From the NCBI RefSeq assembly GCF_029892685.1, contig NZ_JARXVD010000009.1, forward strand, positions 148,408-212,407: a stretch of DNA of 64,000 nucleotides, in the 5' to 3' direction. This DNA is from Mycobacterium sp. OTB74 (GTDB taxonomy: Bacteria > Actinomycetota > Actinomycetes > Mycobacteriales > Mycobacteriaceae). The notes below the pieces were generated by a model. The model ran no database searches. It worked only from the letters and a program-made list of their open reading frames with translations, and had not been told where the DNA came from. The position numbers were made by a program, and so were the translations under genes. Positions 6,978-16,162 of the stretch are shown in pieces (position 1 is the stretch's first letter; every line of letters starts with the position of its first letter).

Positions 6978-9830
6978 ATGAGTGCCACCAACGCTGGGCG
7001 ATCCAAGATCGGCCACCTCATCCGGGTGCTGGCGCTGCCCATTGTGCTGGGCTGGTTTGCGCTCAATATCGGCACCAGCACGCTGGTGCCGCCGCTGGAG
7101 AAGGTTGGCGAGGCGCATACTGTCGGCCTCAGCGCCAAGGATGCGCCGGCCATGATCGCCATGAAGCGGATCGGCGCAAATTTCGGTGAGTTCGACTCCG
7201 ACAGCAACGCCATGATCGTGCTGGAGGGGGACCAGCCACTCGGCGCCGACGCGCACCACTACTACGACGGTCTGGTCGCGAAACTGGGTGCGGACACCGC
7301 ACACGTCGAGCACGTCGCTGACTTCTGGAGCGACCCGCTGACCGCCGTCGGCTCGCAGAGCAGCGACGGCAAATCCGCCTACGTCCAGGTCTACCTACAC
7401 GGTAACCAGGGCGAGACCCTCGCCAACGACTCCGTCGCCGCGGTGCGCGACACCATCGCGCACTCGAATCCGCCCGCCGGACTCAAGGTCTTCGTCGCCG
7501 GCGGCGCCCCGATCGTCTCGGACCAGCACCATGCGGGTGACAAGAGCATCGCCAAGGTCACCGCCATCACCCTGATCGTGATCGCCGCGATGCTGCTACT
7601 CGTCTACCGGTCCGTGGTCACCATGATCCTGATTTTGTTGATGGTGTTCCTCGAACTCGGCGCTGCCCGCGGCGTCGTAGCGTTCCTGGCCAACACCAAC
7701 ATCATCGGGTTGTCGACATTCGCGGTGAACCTGCTGACCTTGATGGTCATTGCGGCGGGTACCGACTACGCGATCTTCGCGATCGGTCGTTACCAGGAGG
7801 CTCGCGGTGCCGGCGAGGACCGGGAAACCGCGTACTACACCATGTTCCGCGGCACCGCACACGTGGTGCTCGGATCGGGCCTGACCATCGCCGGCGCCAT
7901 GCTCTGCCTGAGCTTCACCCGGCTGCCGTACTTCCAGACCATGGGCGTGCCATGCGCGATCGGTACGTTGGTTGCGGTCATCGCGGCACTGACGCTGGGC
8001 CCGGCCGTCATCACCATCGGTAGCCGGTTCGGCCGATTCGAACCCAAGCGGGCGATCCGCTCTCGTGGTTGGCGTCGAGTCGGCGTCGTCGTCGTGCGCT
8101 GGCCCGCACCGGTGCTCGTCGGCACCATTGCGCTGGCGCTCATCGGGCTGGTGACCCTGCCGGGCTACAAGACCAACTACGACGCCCGTCGCTACCTGCC
8201 GGCCGACCTGTCCGCCAACGTCGGATATGCCGCCGCCGAACGCCATTTCAACGCCTCGCGGATGAATCCCGAGCTGTTGATGATCGAAACTGACCACGAC
8301 CTGCGTAACTCGGCGGACTTCCTGGTGATCAACAAGATCGCCAAGGCCATTGTGCGTACGCCCGGAGTCGCGCGGGTGCAGACCATCACCCGGCCCGATG
8401 GCAAGCCCATCAAGCACACGACCATTCCGTTCATCATGGGCATGCAGGGCGTGACTCAGAAGATGAACGAGAAGTACATGCAGGACATGATGGCCAACAT
8501 GCTGACGCAGGCCAATGACATGCAGGTCAGCATCGACTCGATGACCAAGATGCAGAGCATCACCACGCAGATGGCCGCCACGACACACGACTTGGTGACC
8601 AAGATGGTGGTCACGACCGCCGATATCGGCGATCTGCGTGATCACATCGCGGATTTCGACGACTTCTTCCGGCCGATCCGCAACTACCTGTACTGGGAAC
8701 CGCACTGCTACGACATCCCGGTCTGCTGGTCCATCCGCTCGGTGTTCGACACCTTGGACGGCATCGACACGATGAGTGACGACATTCAGAACCTGATGCC
8801 GGACATGCTCAAGCTGGACAAGCTGATGCCGCAGATGGTCGCTCTGATGCCCGACATGATCGCGACCATGACCAAGATGAAGCAGTACATGCTGACCATG
8901 TACCAGACCCAGAAAGGTCAGCAGGACCAACGATCGGCTGCGCAGGACAACGCGTCGGCCATGGGTGAGGCATTCGACAACGCGCTCAATGACGATTCCT
9001 TCTACATGCCGCCAGAAGCCTTCGACAACAAGGACTTCAAGCGCGGCATGAAGAACTTCATCTCGCCGGACGGTAAGTCGGTGCGGTTCATCATTCAGCA
9101 TGAAGGCGACCCGGCGACACCCGAAGGCATCGCCCACGTCGAGCCGATCAAACAGGCAGCCAAGGAAGCCATCAAGGGCACCCCGCTCGAGGGTTCCAAG
9201 ATCTATCTGGCCGGGACCGCTGCCACCTACAAAGACATGCACGACGGTTCGCAATACGACCTCATGATTGCCGGAATCGCCGCGGTGTCACTGATATTCG
9301 TCATCATGCTGCTCATCACCCGAAGCCTGGTGGCAGCTGGGGTGATCGTCGGCACGGTGCTGCTGTCGTTGGGCGCGTCCTTCGGCATGTCGGTTCTGCT
9401 CTGGCAGCACCTGCTCGGTCTTGAGCTGCACTGGATGGTGCTGGCCATGTCGGTCATCCTGCTGTTGGCGGTCGGTTCCGACTACAACCTGCTGCTCGTG
9501 TCCCGCTTCAAGGAAGAGCTTCACGGTGGGTTGAAGACCGGGATCATCCGTGCCATGGCGGGAACCGGGTCGGTGGTCACCTCGGCCGGGCTGGTGTTCG
9601 CCTTCACCATGGCGTCATTCACCTTCAGTGATCTGAAGGTCATGGCGCAGGTCGGCAGCACCATCGCGCTCGGCCTGATGTTCGATACTCTGATCGTGCG
9701 GTCGTTCATGACGCCGGCACTGGCTGCGTTGTTGGGCAAGTGGTTCTGGTGGCCGCAGGTCATCCGCCAGCAAGCGTCCGATCGGCGGCTGGCGGCGGCA
9801 GGCATCGAGCCGGACCGCGTGGCTCGGTAG
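6978..9830 (+). CDS. MmpL-family RND transporter
   Basis: 950 aa integral membrane protein of the MmpL family: an N-terminal TM helix ([16 protein letters not shown]), a first periplasmic domain, five to six TM segments around residues 190-390, a second large Met-rich periplasmic domain (about 410-730), and a second TM bundle. Two copies of the GxDY-type motif expected of proton relay ([16 protein letters not shown]) are present. The ATG at 6978 was chosen because GGAGGG lies 8 bp upstream. MmpL proteins export or transport lipids across the inner membrane, driven by protons. No mmpS gene adjoins it, which is seen for several MmpL loci. Confidence 0.95.
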   Translation: MSATNAGRSKIGHLIRVLALPIVLGWFALNIGTSTLVPPLEKVGEAHTVGLSAKDAPAMIAMKRIGANFGEFDSDSNAMIVLEGDQPLGADAHHYYDGLVAKLGADTAHVEHVADFWSDPLTAVGSQSSDGKSAYVQVYLHGNQGETLANDSVAAVRDTIAHSNPPAGLKVFVAGGAPIVSDQHHAGDKSIAKVTAITLIVIAAMLLLVYRSVVTMILILLMVFLELGAARGVVAFLANTNIIGLSTFAVNLLTLMVIAAGTDYAIFAIGRYQEARGAGEDRETAYYTMFRGTAHVVLGSGLTIAGAMLCLSFTRLPYFQTMGVPCAIGTLVAVIAALTLGPAVITIGSRFGRFEPKRAIRSRGWRRVGVVVVRWPAPVLVGTIALALIGLVTLPGYKTNYDARRYLPADLSANVGYAAAERHFNASRMNPELLMIETDHDLRNSADFLVINKIAKAIVRTPGVARVQTITRPDGKPIKHTTIPFIMGMQGVTQKMNEKYMQDMMANMLTQANDMQVSIDSMTKMQSITTQMAATTHDLVTKMVVTTADIGDLRDHIADFDDFFRPIRNYLYWEPHCYDIPVCWSIRSVFDTLDGIDTMSDDIQNLMPDMLKLDKLMPQMVALMPDMIATMTKMKQYMLTMYQTQKGQQDQRSAAQDNASAMGEAFDNALNDDSFYMPPEAFDNKDFKRGMKNFISPDGKSVRFIIQHEGDPATPEGIAHVEPIKQAAKEAIKGTPLEGSKIYLAGTAATYKDMHDGSQYDLMIAGIAAVSLIFVIMLLITRSLVAAGVIVGTVLLSLGASFGMSVLLWQHLLGLELHWMVLAMSVILLLAVGSDYNLLLVSRFKEELHGGLKTGIIRAMAGTGSVVTSAGLVFAFTMASFTFSDLKVMAQVGSTIALGLMFDTLIVRSFMTPALAALLGKWFWWPQVIRQQASDRRLAAAGIEPDRVAR

Positions 9831-9952
9831 GAGCGCAGCGCAGGCTCTTTGACGCCCATGGTCGCGGGTCGGCCATCGGCGTCGTCCGTATTTCTGCTGG
9901 TTAGCGCACTCGGCGAGCTGTGTGCTGCGCCTGGGTCTAGCCATTGCCGACT

Positions 9953-9987
9953 AACCTACGGTACCGTAACTTACGGAATCGTAGGTT
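9953..9987. promoter_or_regulatory. Composite palindromic operator upstream of desaturase gene
   Basis: The outer arms AACCTACG and CGTAGGTT (9953-9960, 9980-9987) enclose CCGTAA-C-TTACGG, all centred on 9970. A second overlapping perfect palindrome, TACGGTACCGTA, lies at 9957-9968. The element is 50 bp upstream of the desaturase start. Overlapping palindromes suggest cooperative binding of a TetR-type repressor, possibly a fatty-acid or mycolate desaturase regulator. Confidence 0.65.
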
Positions 9988-10036
9988 GGTCTTTATGTCG
10001 GGCCGGAGGCCCGGCGATCGTCGAGGGGGTTGACCC

Positions 10037-10954
10037 ATGGACAAGCAAGTAGCCGTGCTGCACGAACTGGAACCTGTCGTCGCGCAGAACCTGGACCGCC
10101 ATCTGTCGATGGCGCGGGAGTGGTTCCCCCACGATTACGTTCCGTGGAGTCGCGGGCGTGATTTCGCCTTCCTCGGCGGCGAGGACTGGAATCCCGAGGA
10201 CTCGCCATTGGACCCGGTCGCGAAGGTGGCCATGACGGTCAACCTGCTCACCGAGGACAACCTGCCCTCGTATCACCGGGAGATCGCCACGCGCTTCTCC
10301 CGTGACGGCGCCTGGGGTGCCTGGGTCGGGCAGTGGACCGCCGAGGAAGGTCGCCACAGCATCGCCCTCCGCGACTACCTGGTGGTGACTCGCGGCGTAG
10401 ATCCCGTTGCGCTGGAACGCCTTCGGATGGAGCACACGGTGGCCGGCTACGACTCGGGCGACAAGACCCCGTTGGCGGTGCTGGCCTACGTGTCCTTCCA
10501 GGAACTGGCCACTCGCGTCTCGCACCGCAATACCGGGCGTGCCTCGGGCTGCCCGATTGCCGACCAGTTGCTGGCCCGAATCGCGGCCGATGAAAACCTG
10601 CACATGGTGTTCTACCGAAACCTGATGGCCGCGGCGCTGGACATCATGCCGGATGCCGCGATGGCGGCGGTTCGCGACGAGGTGATCAACTTCGCGATGC
10701 CCGGCCAGGGGATGAGTGATTTTGCACAGAACGCGATAACGATCGCCAAGGCCGGCATCTACGATCTGCGCATCCATCATGACGAGGTGCTGATCCCGGT
10801 CCTGCGATTCTGGAACATCTTCGAGCGCAACGATTTCGGCCCGCAAGGCGAGAAAGCTCGCGAAGAGGTGGCGGGGTTCCTTGACCTGCTCGACGAGCGC
10901 GCACGGTATTACGAGGAGAAGGCCAGTCGTCGCACCGCGCAGGTGGCCGGGTAG
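10037..10954 (+). CDS. Acyl-[ACP] desaturase-like di-iron protein (DesA family)
   Basis: 305 aa. It has the two-helix-pair di-iron signature of stearoyl-ACP-type desaturases: Glu73 and His80 in LLTEDNLPSYH, EEGRH at 103-107, and a C-terminal ADENLH motif around 190. Mycobacterial DesA1/DesA2 proteins of this family act on ACP-bound chains in mycolate biosynthesis. It is a single gene with an elaborate palindrome 50 bp upstream, so it is probably tightly regulated. The convergent TetR gene 16 bp downstream may or may not be its regulator. Confidence 0.9.
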   Translation: MDKQVAVLHELEPVVAQNLDRHLSMAREWFPHDYVPWSRGRDFAFLGGEDWNPEDSPLDPVAKVAMTVNLLTEDNLPSYHREIATRFSRDGAWGAWVGQWTAEEGRHSIALRDYLVVTRGVDPVALERLRMEHTVAGYDSGDKTPLAVLAYVSFQELATRVSHRNTGRASGCPIADQLLARIAADENLHMVFYRNLMAAALDIMPDAAMAAVRDEVINFAMPGQGMSDFAQNAITIAKAGIYDLRIHHDEVLIPVLRFWNIFERNDFGPQGEKAREEVAGFLDLLDERARYYEEKASRRTAQVAG

Positions 10955-10970
10955 TCCGCCATCGGCCGCA

Positions 10971-11570
10971 TCATCGCCGGGTGCTGGCGATCAATTCGGC
11001 CACCATCGCGCGGGCCAAGGTGATCGGTGCGGTGGAGCGCTCCAGCTTCGATGCGGTCAGCGCGCCGTCGTAGATCAGTTGGACTTGTTGGGCCGCGGCA
11101 TTGGGGTTGGATACTTCGGCTTCCCGCAGCAGCGTGCTCAGCTGGGTGAGCACCCATACGCGATGGGCCCGAACCGGTTCCAGGGTGTCGTCCGGAAATT
11201 CGGTGGCCGCATTGGCGTACAGACAGCCGCGGAATTGGCGCTTGCGCGCAGCGGCGTCGGCGAGGTCGAAGAACGCCAGCAGCTTGTCCACCGGATCATC
11301 GAGCCCTGAAGTCCGCGCTTCCCAGCGCTTGCGATCAGCCTGATCCAATTCATTCAGGTAGGCGATCACCAAAGCGTCCTTGGATCCGTACGAGCTGTAC
11401 AAACTGGCCTTCGCAACCCCGGCCTCGCGCAGGATCTGATCGATACCGACAGCCCTAATCCCTTGGGCTGCAAACAGATTCGAGGCAGTCGCGAGGAGTC
11501 GCTGAGCCGGCCCGGTGCTGTCAGGTCGGGTCGTCGGCTGGTCGTGCGGTCGGGTCTGAGTCGCGCTCAT
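10971..11570 (-). CDS. TetR-family regulator
   Basis: 199 aa. The N-terminal helix-turn-helix GIDQILREAGVAKASLYSSYGSKDAL follows a flexible Thr/Pro-rich leader of about 20 residues. The CLYANAATEF segment and C-terminal domain resemble the TetR subgroup that includes LmrA/YxaF-like repressors. A perfect 16-bp palindrome lies 30 bp upstream of its start, in the divergent promoter shared with the gene at 11664. It is likely autoregulatory and may control that neighbour. Confidence 0.9.
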   Translation of the reverse strand: MSATQTRPHDQPTTRPDSTGPAQRLLATASNLFAAQGIRAVGIDQILREAGVAKASLYSSYGSKDALVIAYLNELDQADRKRWEARTSGLDDPVDKLLAFFDLADAAARKRQFRGCLYANAATEFPDDTLEPVRAHRVWVLTQLSTLLREAEVSNPNAAAQQVQLIYDGALTASKLERSTAPITLARAMVAELIASTRR

Positions 11571-11600
11571 ATCTGCACCCTAACCGAGGTGGCATCGGTA

Positions 11601-11616
11601 GACAGACCGGTCTGTC
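11601..11616. promoter_or_regulatory. 16-bp perfect palindrome GACAGACCGGTCTGTC
   Basis: Perfect inverted repeat between the divergent TetR gene (start 11570) and the fusion gene (start 11664). ACAGACCGGTCTGT cores are typical of TetR operators of the LmrA/YxaF type, so this is the likely binding site of the adjacent TetR protein. Confidence 0.75.
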
Positions 11617-11663
11617 CGTGCGAGTGTCACGGGTGTCACTGCCGCCGAAGACAGGAACACACC

Positions 11664-12182
11664 GTGACTCTGTACCTCTACGAAATCGCCGGACTGCCGG
11701 GCCGGCCCGAGGTCGACCAAGCCATCAAGACGGTCGACGCCGAAGTGCACCGGGCTGGCGGAGAACTCATCGAGGCCCAGGTGACAGGACAGCACCGGGC
11801 GTTCATCGTGGCCGAGTTCGGCTCTGGCCCAGCGGATATCGACGCTGCCACCGTCGGCGCTTCCGAACTCACCGGTCCAGCATGCATGGTCGCGCCACAC
11901 ATCTCCCAGGAAGGTGTGACTGCCGTGGTGCTGCCGGCGATTCGCGGGCAGGTGCAGACCGGTATCCGGGTCGCGCTCGGTATCGCCTGGGTGGTCCTGG
12001 TGCCGGCGGAAATGCTCGGTGTGCGTTCGGGTTTGGGCTACCAGGTGCTCAACGCCCGAGATCAGCTCGCCTACGACCAGGTAGTAGCGGTGATCGTGGT
12101 GATCGGCGCACTCGGTTTCGTGCTGGACCTCGCTGCCCGCTGGCTCGTCTCGCTTCGCGAGAGAAGCGCTAATGCGGGATGA
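11664..12182 (+). CDS. Small alpha/beta N-terminal domain fused to a truncated ABC-permease C-terminus
   Basis: 172 aa. Residues 1-80 (MTLYLYEIAGLPG...) look like a small soluble alpha/beta domain. Residues about 85-165 match the C-terminal end of a TauC/SsuC/NrtB-type ABC permease: LPAIRGQVQTGIRVALGIAW, then AEMLGVRSGLGYQVLNARD, then a final TM helix VVAVIVVIGALGFVLDLAARW. The permease core with most TM helices is absent, and no ATPase or binding protein adjoins. The GTG start is supported by AGGA 9 bp upstream. Either a decayed fusion remnant or a two-TM membrane-anchored protein; the function is unknown. Confidence 0.6.
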   Translation: MTLYLYEIAGLPGRPEVDQAIKTVDAEVHRAGGELIEAQVTGQHRAFIVAEFGSGPADIDAATVGASELTGPACMVAPHISQEGVTAVVLPAIRGQVQTGIRVALGIAWVVLVPAEMLGVRSGLGYQVLNARDQLAYDQVVAVIVVIGALGFVLDLAARWLVSLRERSANAG

Positions 12183-12933
12183 GCGGGCCGATGGGCGTGG
12201 TGGTGGTCGCGTGCACCAGCAACTCAGCCAGCTCGCGCGGCTGGCTGAGGAACGGTGAGTGCGACGTGTCGATGCTCAGTTGCTCGACCCCGAGCCGGCG
12301 CGCCACGGTATCGGCCAACCAGCGCGGCATTGAGCGGTCCTGCTCGCACACGATGAAACTGCGCGGCAAATCGGCCGCCCAGAAGGCCGGCACCGACACC
12401 GGCGTAACCGTGGTATCGCCGAATCGCTCGGGGCCCAGCCGGTCGAAGGCCCAGCGGGCCGTCGCCTCGTCGCAGTCGTGGTAGAAGTACTTCCACGCAC
12501 CCTCGAAGTCGGCGAACGTCATGGCGCCGGCCTCGTCAAAATGTAGGTACGCGAGCATCTCTCCGACATCGGCGTCGAAGCCTTCGTCCAACTCGGAGTC
12601 GTCGCGCATGGCCATGGCCTCGGGGTAGGTGCGCCCCTCCCTGGGTAGCGCCGCCGCCAAATAGGCTATGTGGCTTACCTTTTCGGGTGCAGCGTCCGCG
12701 GCCAGGGTTGCGTCGAACCCGCCACCGGAATGGCCAACCAGTACATCCCCAGGCTCCAGGACCGAGACGGTGGCATCACGCCGGTTGGCCAGCGTGGACT
12801 CCTGTTCTGCCAACGCCCCGTGCCCGGGCAGATCGACCGCAATGCCCTCATGGCCCAACGACTCCAACTCGGTGATCACCCGCTTCCAGCACCAGGCCGC
12901 GTGAAAACCACCGTGTACGAAGACAAATCGCAC
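12169..12933 (-). CDS. Alpha/beta hydrolase
   Basis: 254 aa esterase-type alpha/beta hydrolase. It starts FVFVHGGFHAAWCW (oxyanion HGG), has the nucleophile elbow GHSGGG near residue 86, a putative acidic residue in CEQDRSM, and the catalytic His in TSHSPF near 227. This resembles the methylesterase/hydroxynitrile-lyase-like branch. Third gene of the leftward P450-ferredoxin operon, 4 bp after the ferredoxin. Its 3' end overlaps the convergent gene by 14 bp. It probably cleaves an ester or thioester intermediate. Confidence 0.88.
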   Translation of the reverse strand: MRFVFVHGGFHAAWCWKRVITELESLGHEGIAVDLPGHGALAEQESTLANRRDATVSVLEPGDVLVGHSGGGFDATLAADAAPEKVSHIAYLAAALPREGRTYPEAMAMRDDSELDEGFDADVGEMLAYLHFDEAGAMTFADFEGAWKYFYHDCDEATARWAFDRLGPERFGDTTVTPVSVPAFWAADLPRSFIVCEQDRSMPRWLADTVARRLGVEQLSIDTSHSPFLSQPRELAELLVHATTTTPIGPLIPH

Positions 12934-12937
12934 GTGG

Positions 12938-13135
12938 CTACTCCTCGATGGAGATGGCCTGGCGCGGGCACTGCCGGACGGCCTCGCGCACCGCGTGCTC
13001 GTTCTCCGGGGTCACCTCGTCGGTAAGCAGGTTCAGGTAGTCCTGCTCGTCCACCTCGAACACATCAGGGGCCAGCCCCATGCAGACCGCGTTGCTCTCA
13101 CACAACTCGAAGTCCACCACGATTTTCTTGCTCAC
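12938..13135 (-). CDS. 3Fe-4S-type ferredoxin
   Basis: 65 aa P450-type ferredoxin. The cluster ligands are expected in CESNAVC (C-x5-C) and QCPRQA near the C-terminus; the variable ligand position is Asn and the usual CP after the second Cys is AP (LAPDVF). The start overlaps the stop of the P450 at 13132 by 4 bp, indicating translational coupling. Expected role: electron donor to that P450. Confidence 0.93.
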   Translation of the reverse strand: MSKKIVVDFELCESNAVCMGLAPDVFEVDEQDYLNLLTDEVTPENEHAVREAVRQCPRQAISIEE

Positions 13136-14334
13136 TTGAGAATCCTCACCGGCACGCGGGCATAGCCTGCGACGTTCTGCATGCGGACTCGCTCCAACCC
13201 GGCGAAGTCGACCTCGTAGCGCGGCATGAAATCGAGCAGCTTCTCCAGCGCGATGACGCTCTCCATCCGCGCCAGTGCCGCACCCAAACAGCTGTGAATT
13301 CCGTACCCCAGCCCCAGGTTCTGCGACTCGGTGCGGTCCCGCTCGATATCGAACGTGTCGGCATCGGTGAACGCATCGGGGTCACGGTTGGCGGCGGCGC
13401 TGATGAGGAACACCGGCTTGCCCGCTGGGATGACCCCGCTCGGGACGTGGGCCTCTTTGAGGGTGTAACGCACGTTGTACTGCACGGGCCCCTCGAACCG
13501 GAGCAGCTCTTCCACCGCGGCGGGGATCAGTTCGCGGTTGTCGAGCAGCTTTTGCCATTGGTCGGGGTGCTTGGCGAACAACACCACCGCGGTGCCGATG
13601 AGTTTGGTGACGGTCTCAGCCCCAGCCCCGCCGAGCAGGGTCGCGAAGCCGGTGATCTCGATGTCGTCGAGCTTGTGCAGCTGGCCGTCCTCGCGGGGGA
13701 TCTCCGCGGCAATCAGCCGGCTGATCATGTCGTCCTGCGGGTTCTCGCGGCGCTTCTGCACCAGTGAGTAGTAGTAGATCCCGGTGTCGATGTTGGCCTG
13801 CATCCCGGCTTCGGAGTAGCCGATCTGGCCAGGCTCCCGGGACAGGCTGGTGTCGATCCAGTGCCGCACCATCTGCCGGTACTCGGGCTCGACACCGGCC
13901 ATCCGGGTGATCACCTCGACCGGGAAGGGGCCGGAGAAATCGTGTACCACGTCGAACTCATCGGAGTCGATCTGGCCGAGGTAGCGGTCGATCTGCTCGA
14001 TGATGGTGTCCCGCTGGGCCTGGACGGCGCGCGGGGTGAAGGCCTTGTTGAGCAGGCTGCGCATGTGCCGGTGGTCCGGCGGATCCATGAAGATGATGGA
14101 CTTCTGCGGCGCTTCGTCGCTCTGCACCATGGCCAGGTCGCACCCGCGTGACGAGGAGAACGCGTCGTGGTCCTTGAGCGCCGCGGCGACGTCAGCATGC
14201 CGGGTCAGCGCGTAGAAGTCCTGATCGGCGCTGTAGTACAGCGGGGCTTCGTTGCGCATACGCCGGTAGATCTCGAACGGGTTGTTGAAGTACTCCTCGG
14301 AGAAGGGATCGAAAACGAGTTCGGCCGTTGTCAT
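13132..14334 (-). CDS. Cytochrome P450 with Leu in place of heme-loop Phe
   Basis: 400 aa P450. The I-helix motif is GAGAETVT, the ExxR motif ELLR lies near residue 285, and the heme loop LGYGIHSCLG has Cys349 as ligand. The first residue of the heme loop is normally Phe; here it is Leu, a change that usually alters the redox environment of the heme rather than abolishing activity. First gene of an operon with a ferredoxin and an alpha/beta hydrolase. A palindrome 57 bp upstream is a likely operator. The substrate is unknown. Confidence 0.95.
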   Translation of the reverse strand: MTTAELVFDPFSEEYFNNPFEIYRRMRNEAPLYYSADQDFYALTRHADVAAALKDHDAFSSSRGCDLAMVQSDEAPQKSIIFMDPPDHRHMRSLLNKAFTPRAVQAQRDTIIEQIDRYLGQIDSDEFDVVHDFSGPFPVEVITRMAGVEPEYRQMVRHWIDTSLSREPGQIGYSEAGMQANIDTGIYYYSLVQKRRENPQDDMISRLIAAEIPREDGQLHKLDDIEITGFATLLGGAGAETVTKLIGTAVVLFAKHPDQWQKLLDNRELIPAAVEELLRFEGPVQYNVRYTLKEAHVPSGVIPAGKPVFLISAAANRDPDAFTDADTFDIERDRTESQNLGLGYGIHSCLGAALARMESVIALEKLLDFMPRYEVDFAGLERVRMQNVAGYARVPVRILK

Positions 14335-14390
14335 TCCTGGTCCTCCTTCGGGACTGGATTGCCGCCCCAGGCATTACGGAAAACTATCAA

Positions 14391-14407
14391 ACTGTAACGG
14401 TGACAGT
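14391..14407. promoter_or_regulatory. Imperfect palindrome ACTGTAACGGTGACAGT
   Basis: 17-bp inverted repeat with matching outer arms ACTGT/ACAGT and inner AC/GT pairs, 57 bp upstream of the leftward P450 start. No other gene starts in this interval, so it probably controls the P450-ferredoxin-hydrolase operon. The cognate regulator is unknown. Confidence 0.5.
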
Positions 14408-14464
14408 ATGCCTCGTAGACGCCCGTCGCAAGGCCGAAACGAGGTCTGTTGTAACCGGCTTTTT

Positions 14465-15259
14465 TCAAGCTACGCCCATCCCGGTGACGCGGTTGAGCAG
14501 GGGATCGAGCAGTCCGAGATCGGTGTCCAGACCGCCTGCGGTTTCGCGAACCACCGCTACGTCTTTGCCTACGAACTCCCCGACCGCGGCGATGAATCCG
14601 TCGGCCGAACCAGTCCGGGCCACCATGTCCAGCACCTTGCTCGACGAACTGCCGTGCCCGAGGGCGGCCAGCAGATCAGCCTCAGCAACGCCGAGGGATT
14701 TGCCGATCCTGGCCCCCTCGGCGACCACCCCGATCTGCGCGGCGAACAACGCGTTGTTGATCAGCTTCACGGTCTGACCAGCGCCGCGTGGGCCGACGTG
14801 CAGCACAGGATCGCCGTAAGCGTCCAGTGCCGGTCGGGCTTTTGCGAACGCCTCGTCGGTGCCGCCGACGAACAATGTCACGTGGCCCGCCGCGATGTCG
14901 TGCGGGCCACCACTGACCGGGGCGTCGAGCACGTCCAGATGCGGGTGCTGCTCGGCGACGGTCTGCGCGGTGCGCGGGCTACCGGTGGTGTGCAGGATCA
15001 GGACGGCGCCGGCGACCATGGCATCGGGGAGCACCTGGCAGACCTGCTGGACCTGCTCGTCGGTGAACACGCACACCACGACGGCCTCGGCGTCCGCTGC
15101 GACTGTCGCGATGTCAGATGCCGGCTCAGCGCCCAATTCAGCAATGGCGGCGCGCTTTTCATCGGTGCGGCCGAGTGCGCGCACCTGGTGGCCGGCCGCG
15201 ACCAGACGGCGCACCATAGGTGCGCCCATCCGGCCGGCACCGATGAACCCTACTTTCAT
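14465..15259 (-). CDS. NAD-dependent beta-hydroxyacid dehydrogenase (3-hydroxyisobutyrate dehydrogenase-like), copy 2
   Basis: 264 aa. N-terminal Rossmann motif GFIGAGRMGAPM, substrate-binding signature DAPVSGG near residue 118, and the catalytic Lys region GQTVKLINNALF near 165. The family oxidises 3-hydroxy acids with NAD(P). The ATG (15257-15259) overlaps the stop of the preceding homologue by one base (TGATG). It is the last gene of the leftward six-gene operon. It shares only family-level similarity with its neighbour, so the two probably act on different substrates or form hetero-oligomers. Confidence 0.9.
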   Translation of the reverse strand: MKVGFIGAGRMGAPMVRRLVAAGHQVRALGRTDEKRAAIAELGAEPASDIATVAADAEAVVVCVFTDEQVQQVCQVLPDAMVAGAVLILHTTGSPRTAQTVAEQHPHLDVLDAPVSGGPHDIAAGHVTLFVGGTDEAFAKARPALDAYGDPVLHVGPRGAGQTVKLINNALFAAQIGVVAEGARIGKSLGVAEADLLAALGHGSSSSKVLDMVARTGSADGFIAAVGEFVGKDVAVVRETAGGLDTDLGLLDPLLNRVTGMGVA

Positions 15260-16095
15260 CAGCGAGGGTGGTTCATGAGCGTCAGGGCCGCATCCGCTGT
15301 CCCGAACACCGCACCCGGAATGGTGCCGGGGGAGATGTCCACCGAATCGGTCTTGGCGAGGGACTCTGCGTGCCTGCAGTCTTTCTGCAACAGCGCACCG
15401 GCGATGGGCGCCAACGTGTCCAGAGTGCCGCCGAACATCGCGATGCTGCCCAGCGCCTTGCTGTTGGCCGAACCCTGGGTGAGTACCTGGCTCAGCCGGT
15501 CCCGTGGCACACCGAGTGCTTCGCCGAGCGCCAGCGTGCTCATCGCGGCGCCCAGGTTGGCGCTGAACATCAGGTTGTTCAGGATCTTGGTGACCTGGCC
15601 GCTGCCGATCGGTCCCAGGTGCACCACCGGGTTGGCGTAGGTCTCGAACACCGGACGGCACTTCTCGACGACGTCCTCCTCGCCGCCGACCATGACCAGC
15701 AGAGTGCCGGCCTCAGCGGCTGGCGAGCCGCCTGACACCGGGGCATCGATCACCGAAATGCCCTTGGCGGCAGCGAGTTCGGAGACCTCGCGGCAGGTGT
15801 CCGGGTGAATTGTGGAATGGATAGCGATGATGCCGCCGGGAGCCAGGCCCGCCAGCACGCCGGTATCGCCGCTGAGGACCTGCCGAACGTCGTCGTCACC
15901 GACGACACAAAGGCACACCAGGTCGCTGTCGGCAGCCATCTCGGCCGGCGTGGCGGCCGTCTTTGCAGCGGTATCGGCGTATGGCTCAAGGGATTCCGGC
16001 CGCCGAGCCCACAGAGTGGTGTCGTAGCCACCCTCGATGATGCGCCGAGCCATCGGCGCCCCTTGACTGCCCAGTCCGATGAAGCCGACGCGCAT
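15259..16095 (-). CDS. NAD-dependent beta-hydroxyacid dehydrogenase (3-hydroxyisobutyrate dehydrogenase-like), copy 1
   Basis: 278 aa. Rossmann motif GFIGLGSQGAPMARR, substrate signature DAPVSGGSPAAEAG near 121, and catalytic Lys in GQVTKILNNLMF. The ATG at 16093-16095 was preferred over an upstream one because it is preceded by GAGGAGAG, which comes from the 32-bp repeat unit lying between this gene and the upstream hydrolase. Expected to oxidise a 3-hydroxy or 2-methyl-3-hydroxy acid from the CoA pathway encoded upstream. Confidence 0.9.
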   Translation of the reverse strand: MRVGFIGLGSQGAPMARRIIEGGYDTTLWARRPESLEPYADTAAKTAATPAEMAADSDLVCLCVVGDDDVRQVLSGDTGVLAGLAPGGIIAIHSTIHPDTCREVSELAAAKGISVIDAPVSGGSPAAEAGTLLVMVGGEEDVVEKCRPVFETYANPVVHLGPIGSGQVTKILNNLMFSANLGAAMSTLALGEALGVPRDRLSQVLTQGSANSKALGSIAMFGGTLDTLAPIAGALLQKDCRHAESLAKTDSVDISPGTIPGAVFGTADAALTLMNHPR

Positions 16096-16100
16096 CAGCT

Positions 16101-16162
16101 CACTCTCCTCTTCGCGCAAGCGCTCATCAGTGCACTCTCCTCTTCGCGCAAGCGCTCATCAG
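16101..16162. repeat. Two tandem 30-bp copies, period 32 bp, with core shared at 20766-20829
   Basis: Identical 30-bp blocks at 16101-16130 and 16133-16162. On the minus strand each runs from the stop codon of the hydrolase gene (GATGAGCGCTTGCGC) to a GAAGAGGAG segment that can serve as ribosome-binding site. The 21-bp core CTCTTCGCGCAAGCGCTCATC is mostly preserved at a second locus 4.6 kb away, also in two copies at 32-bp period. Confidence 0.9.

Noticed and set aside
7596..9254. Antisense frame of 552 codons opposite mmpL
   Set aside because: His/Val/Gln-rich shadow of the MmpL frame.
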